64,000 bases of DNA from an uncultured Dorea sp. Its GTDB lineage: Bacteria; Bacillota; Clostridia; Lachnospirales; Lachnospiraceae. A model generated the notes under the pieces. That model did not search any database. It was given only the letters and a program-made list of their open reading frames with translations, and was not told the DNA's origin. Numbering within the stretch: the first letter of the stretch is position 1; each line of letters starts with the position of its first letter. Of the stretch, positions 52,791 to 60,207 are shown in pieces. A program made the translations under genes and the position numbers. The stretch covers positions 3,390-67,389 of the forward strand of contig CAJTVY010000014.1 of NCBI GenBank assembly GCA_910579925.1, read 5' to 3'.

Positions 52791-53771
52791 TTAAGTCACG
52801 CTATATTTTACGATGAAAATCTCCACACTCATCCTGTCGTTCAGACGCCCGGTCTTCACCATCTCTTCTGTAGCTGCGGCGTCCTCCATGATACTGCGAA
52901 GTTCTGCCTTAGAAAACGTCCTGCACTGCTGCATATATTTTCCCGCCACGAAAGGATGAAGCTTTGCCGTCTTTGCAATCTGAGCCTTGTCATTTCCTCT
53001 TCCCATCAGATCCTTCACCTCTAACAGAAGCCTGAACTGGCGGGCCAGAAGATATAAGATTCTCATGGGCGGTTCTTTTAAGGCAAGCAGATCGTAGTAA
53101 TAATCCAGAGCCTTCCTCTGGTTCTTTGCCGCCACTGCCTCGATCATATCAAAGATCTTATTGGAAATCTGGGTCGTACAGATTGCGTCAATATCTTCCA
53201 CTGTAATCTCACTGTTTCCTAAGGTGTACGAAAATAATTTTTCCAGTTCTTTTTCCAGATTCTCCATGTCCGTCCCCGTCTTGGACAGCAGATAGCGGGC
53301 CGCAGATTCCTTAATCTGCCGCCCCTCTTTCTTCACATTGCCTGCAATCCAGTAGAGCAGCGTCTTCTCATCCTGCCGCCCCATCTCTACAATGCGTCCC
53401 CGGTCCTTCGCTGCTTTGTACATCTTTCCCCGCTTGTCCACTTCATTTTCAAGAAAAATCATACATGCAGTATCCGGCATTTCTTTGATATAGTCTGCCA
53501 GTTCTGGCGTGGCATTCTTGAAAAACCCGGAATTTTCTACCACAATCAGCCGTCTTTCTGCGAAAAACGGCATTGTCTCAGCCAGGTCAATCAGTTCTGC
53601 CGGATTGATCCCCTTCCCTTCATAGTAAGCATAATTCATCGTGTCCCCGTCTGGAATCACGGCTTTTATCATACGGTCCTTGTACTGCTTCTTCAGATAA
53701 GCTTCTTCGCCATACAGAAGGTATACGCTCTTAAACTGCCCGGTTTTGATATCTTCATTCAGACTCTTCAT
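52791..53771 (-). CDS. holA: DNA polymerase III delta subunit
   Basis: 326 residues. Opens with the clamp-loader delta pattern SVYLLYGEEAYLKKQY (about 15-30); AAA+-like fold without ATPase motifs, and a C-terminal oligomerisation domain. Opens the sliding clamp. The start is 3 bp after the stop of the FMN enzyme gene; its usual partners comEC and rpsT are not adjacent. Confidence 0.93.
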   Translation of the reverse strand: MKSLNEDIKTGQFKSVYLLYGEEAYLKKQYKDRMIKAVIPDGDTMNYAYYEGKGINPAELIDLAETMPFFAERRLIVVENSGFFKNATPELADYIKEMPDTACMIFLENEVDKRGKMYKAAKDRGRIVEMGRQDEKTLLYWIAGNVKKEGRQIKESAARYLLSKTGTDMENLEKELEKLFSYTLGNSEITVEDIDAICTTQISNKIFDMIEAVAAKNQRKALDYYYDLLALKEPPMRILYLLARQFRLLLEVKDLMGRGNDKAQIAKTAKLHPFVAGKYMQQCRTFSKAELRSIMEDAAATEEMVKTGRLNDRMSVEIFIVKYSVT

Positions 53772-53774
53772 GAA

Positions 53775-54788
53775 CTACCTTACCATGTCTCTTGTAATCT
53801 CACTTAAGGAATGTGCGCCGCACATAGCCATCGCATCCTCAAGTTCTGCAATCAGTTTTGCGGTATAGACCTTAACGCCTTCGGCTGCCCCGCCGTACAC
53901 GGCCGTCACGAAGGGACGGCCGATCAGAACTGCGTCTGCGCCAAGGGCAAGCGCCTTGAATACGTCCACACCAGAACGGATTCCGCCGTCTACGAAGATC
54001 TTCAGGTCTTCTCCCACTGCATCTGCAATCTCTTCTAACACTTCTGCCGTTGCCGGACACTGGTCAAGGACACGTCCGCCGTGGTTTGATACCACGATTG
54101 CCGATGCGCCTGCTTCTTTTGCCTTTAACGCGCCCTTTACGGTCATGATTCCTTTTACAACAAAAGGCACTCCTGCGGCTTCTACAATCTCTTTTAACTC
54201 TTCCACAGTCTTGCTTCCTGCCGGCGGTGTCAGATTCTTGAGGAAAGGCAGACCGGCTGCGTCAATGTCCATGGCCACGGCAAAAGAACCACAGGCCTTG
54301 ATTAACGCAAGCTTCTCCTTTAAGGTATTGATATCCCAGGGCTTTACGGTGGGAATCCCGATTCCGTCCTTTTTCTGAATGGCTTTTGTCGCCGCCTCCA
54401 TCACTGCCGGGTTCGTTCCGTCTCCTGTAAATGCGGCGATTCCCGCATCCGCACAGGCTGACACCAGAATGTCGTTGTATTCCAGATCGTCGTATTTGTC
54501 TCCGTAATGAAGCTTCATGGCTCCGATAGGAGCTGCAAAGAACGGCGCTTTAAATGTTCTGCCGAAAATCTCCAGGGATGTGTCCACCGGCTTGTTCTCG
54601 CAGATTGTGTCCATGTTAACAAACATCTCCTGCCATTTATTATAATTACGGATGGCAACCGTCCCGCTTCCTTTGGCTCCCGGCCCTGGAATCTTATTCG
54701 CACATGCCTTGCCGTTACATACCGGACATGCCTTACAGATATCGCCTACGCATGTCCTGGCGTTGCTTAATACTTCTTCATATACCAT
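53775..54788 (-). CDS. FMN-dependent alpha-hydroxy-acid dehydrogenase
   Basis: 337 residues, LldD/lactate oxidase TIM-barrel family. Catalytic His and flavin Arg in SNHGGRVLDQ (about 232-241); phosphate-binding GG-IRSG and LGADAVLIGRPF near the C-terminus. The N-terminal 30 residues carry five cysteines (13, 18, 21, 24, 29: C-x4-C-x2-C-x2-C-x4-C), not part of the classic enzymes, which may bind an iron-sulfur cluster. In an anaerobe it likely passes electrons on rather than to oxygen. GGAGG is 8 nt before the ATG; a GTG five codons earlier lacks that spacing. Confidence 0.87.
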   Translation of the reverse strand: MVYEEVLSNARTCVGDICKACPVCNGKACANKIPGPGAKGSGTVAIRNYNKWQEMFVNMDTICENKPVDTSLEIFGRTFKAPFFAAPIGAMKLHYGDKYDDLEYNDILVSACADAGIAAFTGDGTNPAVMEAATKAIQKKDGIGIPTVKPWDINTLKEKLALIKACGSFAVAMDIDAAGLPFLKNLTPPAGSKTVEELKEIVEAAGVPFVVKGIMTVKGALKAKEAGASAIVVSNHGGRVLDQCPATAEVLEEIADAVGEDLKIFVDGGIRSGVDVFKALALGADAVLIGRPFVTAVYGGAAEGVKVYTAKLIAELEDAMAMCGAHSLSEITRDMVR

Positions 54789-54914
54789 CTTATCTTCCTC
54801 CACTTTCTATTTCCGATATTGCAAATTACAGATTTCTCTGCCAGAGTAAACATAAGGAATGCCATTCATCGTTAGAATCTCTGATAGATTCAGTATAATG
54901 GAGAATCTTGACTT

Positions 54915-55337
54915 TTACAACATTTTATTAAGATTATCTGGTCCAAAGCCAAGCGGCAGCAGTTCTTTCAAGGTATACTCTGCCTGCCCGCCTTCCCCAT
55001 CTGCCAGCACAATTTTAAATGTTTCCGGATTACAGAATTCCATCATTACCTGGCGGCAGACCCCGCAGGGAGCGCACAAGCCGTTTCCATCCGTTCCTTC
55101 CATTCCACCGACAATGGCAATCCTGGTAAATTCCCTTTCCCCCTCATATACTGCCCGGAAAAATGCCGTTCTTTCCGCACAGTTCGTCGGTCCATATGCA
55201 GCGTTTTCAATGTTGCATCCATGATAGATCTTTCCGCTCTTTGTCACTAAGGCAGCGCCTACGCTATGATGTGAGTATGGAACATATGCACGTTCTCTGG
55301 CCTTTTTTGCTTCTGAAATTAATTCTGCGTTTGTCAT
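54915..55337 (-). CDS. cdd: Cytidine deaminase
   Basis: 140 residues, homotetrameric type. Zinc site Cys of NCAERTAF (proton shuttle Glu) and PCGVCRQ (two Cys). Turns cytidine and deoxycytidine into the uridine forms for salvage. AAGGAGG before the ATG. Confidence 0.96.
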   Translation of the reverse strand: MTNAELISEAKKARERAYVPYSHHSVGAALVTKSGKIYHGCNIENAAYGPTNCAERTAFFRAVYEGEREFTRIAIVGGMEGTDGNGLCAPCGVCRQVMMEFCNPETFKIVLADGEGGQAEYTLKELLPLGFGPDNLNKML

Positions 55338-55414
55338 CTTTGTTCCCTCCTTACAGTACAGATCTGACTTCTCAATCGTCGAAACTAATGAATCTGTTCC
55401 TTTTTATTATTACC

Positions 55415-55483
55415 AAAGGCACACCTTAATGAATGCCCTTCCGGCAGGCGGCCTTCGTCCGACAGGTAAATATAGACTATACC
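55415..55483 (+). repeat. Diverged outlying copy of the 60-bp repeat
   Basis: Shares the order AAGGCACACC...AATGAATGCCC...GGCAGG...ACTATACC with the tandem array at 57576-57755, with substitutions and a few extra bases. Stands on the other side of the PadR genes. Confidence 0.6.
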
Positions 55484-55630
55484 ATTATCTCTCATAAAAA
55501 GTAAATTTGCAAGAAAAGGAATATGTCTGTCATAATAGCAAGTAACTGTTCAGCCTGCAGCTGCGCACTTGCTATGCGGTTCGCAGCCAATGAATGGGAG
55601 CAGAAATCTCCTTTATTTTCAAAAAATAGA

Positions 55631-55659
55631 TTGCTAACTATCAGATTACAGTGTAATAT
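55631..55659 (+). promoter_or_regulatory. Promoter of the first PadR gene
   Basis: TTGCTA (55631-55636), 17 nt, TAATAT (55654-55659). Confidence 0.6.
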
Positions 55660-55673
55660 AAATATACCGATAC

Positions 55674-55687
55674 TCGATATATATTGA
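55674..55687. promoter_or_regulatory. PadR operator, first gene
   Basis: TCGATATATATTGA, imperfect palindrome starting 15 nt after the -10 box. Thirteen of fourteen bases recur at the same place behind the second PadR promoter. Confidence 0.65.
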
Positions 55688-55750
55688 ACTGATATACCAT
55701 TTGAATCCCATATTGGAAACGTAAACAAGCCGAAAAGAAAGGAGAATCAT

Positions 55751-56101
55751 ATGCCTGTAAGCAAGAATCAGATTTCTGGCAATACATCTATGCTGCTTCT
55801 GAAACTTCTGTCAGAAAAAGATATGTATGGATATGAGATGATTGATACGCTGTCCACACGTTCTGAACAGGTATTCGAACTGAAAGTAGGTACCCTGTAT
55901 CCGCTGCTCCATAGTCTGGTACAGAACGGTTATCTTAACACCTATGACCAGCAGGTGAACGGGAAGCTCCGTAAATATTATCAGATCACATCCAGCGGAC
56001 GCAGATATCTGGACAAAATGATAGAAGAATGGAACACTTATGCGAATGCAATCGGCAGAATGGTAGGCAGTAATGCGGGTATTATCATGAATCATGGATA
56101 A
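55751..56101 (+). CDS. PadR-family transcriptional regulator 1
   Basis: 116 residues. PadR winged helix (about 12-85) with the typical KDMYGYEMI and KVGTLYPLLHSL segments, short C-terminal helix for dimerisation. Very similar to the second PadR protein at 56320 over the first 90 residues. No membrane partner follows this copy: the second padR comes next after 218 bp. Expected to repress itself through the TCGATATATATTGA site. AAAGGAG before the ATG. Confidence 0.9.
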   Translation: MPVSKNQISGNTSMLLLKLLSEKDMYGYEMIDTLSTRSEQVFELKVGTLYPLLHSLVQNGYLNTYDQQVNGKLRKYYQITSSGRRYLDKMIEEWNTYANAIGRMVGSNAGIIMNHG

Positions 56102-56195
56102 GAAAGGGATTTCACGAACAGGATAAGGGTCTGAGTGTAATGGATCAAACACTCCGGCTCTTATTTTATTTGCCAATTAATTTTAAACATATATA

Positions 56196-56224
56196 TTGAC
56201 ATATATCGACTTTCGATGTAATAT
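56196..56224 (+). promoter_or_regulatory. Promoter of the second PadR gene
   Basis: Perfect TTGACA (56196-56201), 17 nt, TAATAT (56219-56224). Confidence 0.75.
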
Positions 56225-56238
56225 TATTATAATGATAA

Positions 56239-56252
56239 ACGATATATATTGA
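56239..56252. promoter_or_regulatory. PadR operator, second gene
   Basis: ACGATATATATTGA, starting 15 nt after the -10 box as in the first promoter. A further near-complement, TTAATATATATCG, is at 56273-56285. Confidence 0.65.
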
Positions 56253-56319
56253 TTATAATAATACATTGATTATTAATATATATCGGAAACAAAATAACAG
56301 TAAGGAAGAGGTGAACAAT

Positions 56320-56646
56320 ATGACAGTAAGCAGGAATCTGGTTTCCGGGAATACATCTATGCTGCTTCTGAAACTTCTGTCAGAAAAGGATATGTATGGG
56401 TATGAGATGATCAATGCATTAGAGAAACGTTCGAATAACATATTTGAACTTAAGGTGGGAAGCCTTTACCCATTGCTCCACAGTCTGATGAAGAGCGGAT
56501 ACCTGAAGGGATACGACAAAGCGGTGAATGGAAAGCAGCGTAAGTATTACCAGGTTACAGCCAACGGGCAGAAGTATCTCAGACGAATGGCAAAAGAGTG
56601 GAAGAATGATACAAATGCAATAGATATGATGATAGGTGGTGTTTAA
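56320..56646 (+). CDS. PadR-family transcriptional regulator 2
   Basis: 108 residues, PadR winged helix (about 12-85). Close paralogue of the gene at 55751; both carry SGNTSMLLLKLLSEKDMYGY. The start at 56320 has GAAGAGGTGA just upstream; the longer frame at 56266 runs through the operator region and was refused. The stop overlaps the HAAS membrane protein start by one base, the classical PadR-HAAS pairing, where the regulator controls its membrane partner. Confidence 0.9.
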   Translation: MTVSRNLVSGNTSMLLLKLLSEKDMYGYEMINALEKRSNNIFELKVGSLYPLLHSLMKSGYLKGYDKAVNGKQRKYYQVTANGQKYLRRMAKEWKNDTNAIDMMIGGV

Positions 56647-57398
56647 TGATGAAGGCTGACAAATATTTGAAAGCACTGACGAAACGTATCGAAAATTCAA
56701 AAGTCCGGGAAGAAATCATGCGGGAGTATCAGAACCATATTCAGGACTGCAAGGAGGCCCTGATGGAGGCCGGCATGGGCGAAGAGGCGGCTGAGGAAGA
56801 AGCGGTACGGCAGATGGGCGATCCTGCGGAAGCGGGCCAGGAGATGAACCGGCTCTACAGAGAGATTCTGGATCTTGGCATGACTCTGTGGTTTTTAGGT
56901 GTGACACTTCTTCTCCTGCCGCTGAGATGGCTCATAGAGTTTGACGTCCCTTTAACCGTACTTGAATATATAGGCAGAGCATTTGTAATATACGGGCTGC
57001 TTTTAAGCGCATGGGAGAAGTACAATGATCTGGGGATCGGATATATGCATGCCAGAAACTGGACCACCGGCATGGGAGCCATGAACAACAGCGGACTGAT
57101 TCTGGCAATTGGAGTTGCTTTTCTGGCCCATGATATACCAAGGGGTGTGTGGCTTACCCTGGGGCTGGCCGCCGTACAGGTGTTATTAAGAAGCTTTATC
57201 CAGTTGCTGAACCGGAAAAGAGAGACAGAACTTTTATGGCAGATCGGGGTTTCGGATACGGCTGTCACCTATAAAGGGAAAGGGACATTCTGCGGCAGGC
57301 AGATGAAGATTAAGACCAGAGATGATGAGATACAACCAGGCATACCTATCATCATTGTTGCTATGGAAGGACCGAAACCGGTTGTAGAAAAGGTATGA
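56646..57398 (+). CDS. HAAS/DUF1700-type membrane protein
   Basis: 250 residues. N-terminal HAAS helical domain (about 1-65, YLKALTKRIENSKVREEIM and VRQMGDPAEAGQEMNRLY), then four hydrophobic segments (about 78-95, 107-122, 150-165, 170-185) and a basic C-terminal tail of 50 residues. Such proteins are linked to PadR regulators in Firmicutes and relate to membrane stress or anti-sigma-like control; the exact role is unknown. Directly coupled to PadR 2. Confidence 0.85.
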   Translation: MMKADKYLKALTKRIENSKVREEIMREYQNHIQDCKEALMEAGMGEEAAEEEAVRQMGDPAEAGQEMNRLYREILDLGMTLWFLGVTLLLLPLRWLIEFDVPLTVLEYIGRAFVIYGLLLSAWEKYNDLGIGYMHARNWTTGMGAMNNSGLILAIGVAFLAHDIPRGVWLTLGLAAVQVLLRSFIQLLNRKRETELLWQIGVSDTAVTYKGKGTFCGRQMKIKTRDDEIQPGIPIIIVAMEGPKPVVEKV

Positions 57399-57501
57399 TA
57401 TCGGAGTTGATATAAAGGGGCAATCGGTTAGGTATCTCCTCCTAATGATCTTTCAGATACTTTATAACGACCAAGACATAACAATAGTCTTTCCGTAAAA
57501 A

Positions 57502-57542
57502 TTTCCAGATGTGCCGTCAGATTACAACCGCACATCTGGAAA
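57502..57542. terminator. Terminator of the PadR-HAAS operon
   Basis: TTTCCAGATGTGC (57502-57514) pairs perfectly with GCACATCTGGAAA (57530-57542), flanked by A and T runs, so it could work both ways. Confidence 0.8.
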
Positions 57543-57575
57543 AATTTGTAGTCCTACATTCCAATATATGTTATA

Positions 57576-57755
57576 GTATACCCAAGGGCACACCGTAATA
57601 CATGCCCTGCGGGCGGGTAGACTCCGTACAATAAGGTATACCCAAGGGCACACCGTAATACATGCCCTGCGGGCGGGTGGACTCCGTACAATAAGGTATA
57701 CATTAGGGCACACCGTAATGCGTGCATTTCGGACAGGTGGCCGGCTATCAAAGTA
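57576..57755 (+). repeat. Three tandem 60-bp repeats
   Basis: Units start at 57576, 57636 and 57696 with GTATAC. The first two differ at a single base after the unit start; the third diverges after 20 nt. Each holds GGGCA...TGCCC and GCCC-tgc-GGGC pairs, so it can fold. The array ends about 20 bp before the barnase gene. Confidence 0.85.
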
Positions 57756-57776
57756 TAAAAGGGAGGTTATACAGAA

Positions 57777-58334
57777 ATGAAGCATATGTTAGAAAACCGT
57801 TTTAAGAATCATGTAAAAGTAAAAAAATGGCTGCAATATTTCGTTGCTTCTTTATTGATCATTGTTCTGTCCCTGACCGGATGCGGCGCAGGACAGGAAG
57901 GTGATAATAAGAATACAGGCAATACCACAGTTCAAAAGACTGTAGAAAGTGAACCGGATACGCCGCTGGAAGAGGAAACGTCAGAACCGGCTGAGGACGG
58001 AACGTACAGCAGTAAAGATGATGTGGCACATTATATCTATCTCTATGGTCATCTTCCGTCTAATTTTATAACAAAAAAGGAAGCCGAAAAGCTGGGTTGG
58101 CAGGGCGGCTCCTTAGAACCCTATGCACCGGGCAAATGTATCGGCGGCAGCCATTTCGGCAACTATGAGGGACTTTTGCCCGAGAAGGACGGCCGTACAT
58201 ATACGGAGTGCGATATCGACACATTGGGGGCTGACAAGCGCGGTGCGAAACGAATCGTATTTTCCAACGACGGCCTGATCTATTATACCGAGGATCATTA
58301 TGAATCCTTTGAACTTTTATATGGAGAAGACTGA
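57777..58334 (+). CDS. Barnase-type ribonuclease, lipoprotein-anchored
   Basis: 185 residues. Hydrophobic signal (about 19-34) and lipobox LTGC with Cys36 as anchor, an acidic Thr/Glu/Pro linker (about 40-75), and a barnase domain (76-185) that follows B. amyloliquefaciens barnase closely: LPSNFITKKEAEKLGW, APGKCIGG, FGNYEGLLPEKDGRTY, TEDHYESF. General base Glu131, an Arg in DGRTY and His174 are kept; Lys27 of barnase is replaced (His92 lies near). It would be placed outside the membrane or exported. GGGAGG is 10 nt before the ATG. The barstar gene follows after 2 bp. Confidence 0.92.
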   Translation: MKHMLENRFKNHVKVKKWLQYFVASLLIIVLSLTGCGAGQEGDNKNTGNTTVQKTVESEPDTPLEEETSEPAEDGTYSSKDDVAHYIYLYGHLPSNFITKKEAEKLGWQGGSLEPYAPGKCIGGSHFGNYEGLLPEKDGRTYTECDIDTLGADKRGAKRIVFSNDGLIYYTEDHYESFELLYGED

Positions 58335-58336
58335 AT

Positions 58337-58612
58337 ATGTGCGTATGTATATTGAACGGTAAACTGGTAAAGGACAGGGAAATGCTGCATAGAATCCTGG
58401 CAGATCTTCCCGGATTCCCGGACTGGTACGGAAAGAATCTGGACGCTCTGCATGACTGCCTCACAGATATACAGGAGGACGTATGGATTCGGGTTGAGAA
58501 TAAAAATGACCTGACGTTGCATCTGGGGAATTATGCCGCTGCATTTCTGAAGGTACTCGCTGCATCGGCAGAAGAAAATAGCAAGATACATTATGTGGTT
58601 GAACCGGACTAA
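58337..58612 (+). CDS. Barstar-type ribonuclease inhibitor
   Basis: 91 residues. Opens with ILNGKLVKDREMLHRIL and has PDWYGKNLDALHDCL (about 27-41), the helix whose Tyr and Asp residues plug the barnase active site (barstar Tyr29, Asp35, Asp39). No signal peptide: it stays in the cytoplasm and protects the maker before the ribonuclease is exported. GGAGAAG lies at the end of the barnase gene. Starts 2 bp after its stop. Confidence 0.93.
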   Translation: MCVCILNGKLVKDREMLHRILADLPGFPDWYGKNLDALHDCLTDIQEDVWIRVENKNDLTLHLGNYAAAFLKVLAASAEENSKIHYVVEPD

Positions 58613-58623
58613 AACCAGGATAA

Positions 58624-58654
58624 TCAAGGAGGGCGATTTTCCACTCCTCCTTGA
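58624..58654 (+). terminator. Hairpin after the barstar gene
   Basis: TCAAGGAGG (58624-58632) pairs with CCTCCTTGA (58646-58654). No T tract. A second small hairpin (GGACAGA/TCTGTCC) is at 58687-58716. Confidence 0.6.
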
Positions 58655-58857
58655 CATGTTCAAAAACTGCATTATAATACAAACAAGGACAGAACCCTTA
58701 AGATAAGACTCTGTCCACAGTAACTAATGATATATCTTATATCAGTTTTTTCAGTTTACACAAAACTTGAAACTCTCTCGTTGTGAGCGAAACATGCTGC
58801 GAAATTTTTCCTCTTTTCATTCAGCTTCATCAGCGTTAACTTTCGGGTTGTCTGTTT

Positions 58858-59754
58858 TTACTCTCTGTAGTCATTTCTGACGAACGGTTTATCAATTTTT
58901 GCATCAACCAGCATTCCATACTTCTTCGGATGTCGATATGCATTTCCATGCACCTCTTTTTCACGATAATTGCGCAGCTGCTCCAAATCAAGTTCTGCAA
59001 TATAGATCCCTTCCCGTCCATCTGCCTGCAAAATACAAGTATCCCTGGAACCCTCTGAATCAGGAAGATACGCCACTCCGTCAAAAACACTTGAACCGCC
59101 GTTACAGTCAGGTACGGTTTCAGGATAATTGCAGGTAGCAATCGCCGTCATATTTTCATAAGCTCTGGCACGAAGCTGGGAAAGACGGTTGATTTCCATG
59201 GGACAGGCATTCGGGACAAGAATCAATTCAGCGCCTTTCAACATCAGTATTCTTGCGCTTTCCGGAAATTCCCTGTCATAACAGATCATAGCGCCGACTT
59301 TGACTTCGCCGCACTCCGTGTCAAGGACAGTAACATAAAAATCATCGCCGGGAGTTAAATTATGCTCTTCACCAAAATCACAGGTATGTACTTTTGCATA
59401 AACAAATTTTTGTTCCCCGAACCGGTCAAAAAGAACCAGTGAATTACGGGGAGCATTTTCGTATTTTTCAAGCAAAGTGATGCCAATCGCCATATTCAGT
59501 TCCTTCGCAAGACAGCCAAACCCTGTAACAAAATCACTGTCCACAGTAACGGCCTCCCTTTTCCATTCCCGGAAAGGCCTGCCGTAGATGTGATACCCAT
59601 TGCTCCACATTTCAGGAAACAAAGCAATGTCAGCGCCGCTTTTTCTGGCTTTTTTGCAATATCGAATTCCCTTTTTGAGATTTTCTTCCGCTGTTTTACA
59701 GGGAGAAATCTGTAATAAGGCAATTTTTATTTTATATCTGGATTTTAGAGTCAT
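58858..59754 (-). CDS. Carbon-nitrogen hydrolase (nitrilase superfamily)
   Basis: 298 residues. Catalytic triad of the amidase/nitrilase fold: Glu in LFPEMW (about 45-50), Lys in YAKVHTC (about 119-125), Cys in MICYDREFPES (about 157-167). Cleaves a non-peptide C-N bond; N-carbamoyl or simple amide substrates are typical. The start at 59754 follows AAGGAGG by 8 nt. The frame is open 37 codons further up, with a sequence that may be left from another gene. Confidence 0.9.
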   Translation of the reverse strand: MTLKSRYKIKIALLQISPCKTAEENLKKGIRYCKKARKSGADIALFPEMWSNGYHIYGRPFREWKREAVTVDSDFVTGFGCLAKELNMAIGITLLEKYENAPRNSLVLFDRFGEQKFVYAKVHTCDFGEEHNLTPGDDFYVTVLDTECGEVKVGAMICYDREFPESARILMLKGAELILVPNACPMEINRLSQLRARAYENMTAIATCNYPETVPDCNGGSSVFDGVAYLPDSEGSRDTCILQADGREGIYIAELDLEQLRNYREKEVHGNAYRHPKKYGMLVDAKIDKPFVRNDYRE

Positions 59755-60207
59755 ATCTAATACCTCCTTGTCAATAAGAATTTCACATAAGGCAAAGAAT
59801 CCATTTGCTACTTTTTCAAATTCATGCGCCTTAAAAACTTCTATTGCTTTTATATTTTTCCTCAACGGACAAATAACGTTGTGATTAACGAAGATACAAT
59901 TCCTTTATCAGCAATCTCAGTAATCTACTTAAATTATTCTCATATACTTGAACCTTTTCCACCAATTCATGATAAGAATTCACACAAATTGTTGATGCCT
60001 TCCCAAGGGGCAAGTTATTGCCCAACAGGTTATATACAAGATATGAGGCCCTGCATGATAACTGATGGTGCCGTCTGCCACATGGATAGACGTGCTATTA
60101 GATGGCAATTCTCCTGCCATAATAAATATTGCCACTCCCCGTACAAGACGGCATGAAAAAGCCCTAAAACATACTTGCTCCAGAGCTTTCATTTACCTCT
60201 ATTTTTA
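59755..60207. other. Gene-poor stretch with possible gene remnants
   Basis: 453 bp. Minus-strand 59755-59900 stays open in the frame of the amidase and reads KNIKAIEVFKAHEFEKV, which faintly recalls the C-terminal part of GNAT acetyltransferases. 59980-60190 has short open frames on both strands with no ribosome site; no gene can be supported. Confidence 0.4.

Larger units (their letters stand above)
55338..55750. other. Intergenic region upstream of the PadR island
   Basis: 413 bp with no gene. It holds the cdd upstream region, one diverged copy of the 60-bp repeat (55415-55483), and the first PadR promoter with its operator. Confidence 0.6.
57399..57776. other. Intergenic region with hairpin and tandem repeats
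   Basis: 378 bp between the HAAS gene and the barnase gene. Contains a hairpin (57502-57542) and three 60-bp repeats. An 87-codon minus-strand frame exists only because the repeat is 20 codons long. Confidence 0.6.

Noticed and set aside
57576..57755. Tandem repeats as a CRISPR array
   Set aside because: Direct units of 60 bp without unique spacers, only three copies, no cas genes.
57522..57785. 87-codon minus-strand open frame with repeated 20-residue units
   Set aside because: It is the 60-bp tandem repeat read in a frame that happens to be open (60 = 20 codons). No ribosome site and Cys/Arg-rich nonsense composition.
59980..60192. 70-codon minus-strand open frame
   Set aside because: No ribosome site, no similarity I recognise, and overlapping open frames on the other strand of equal quality.
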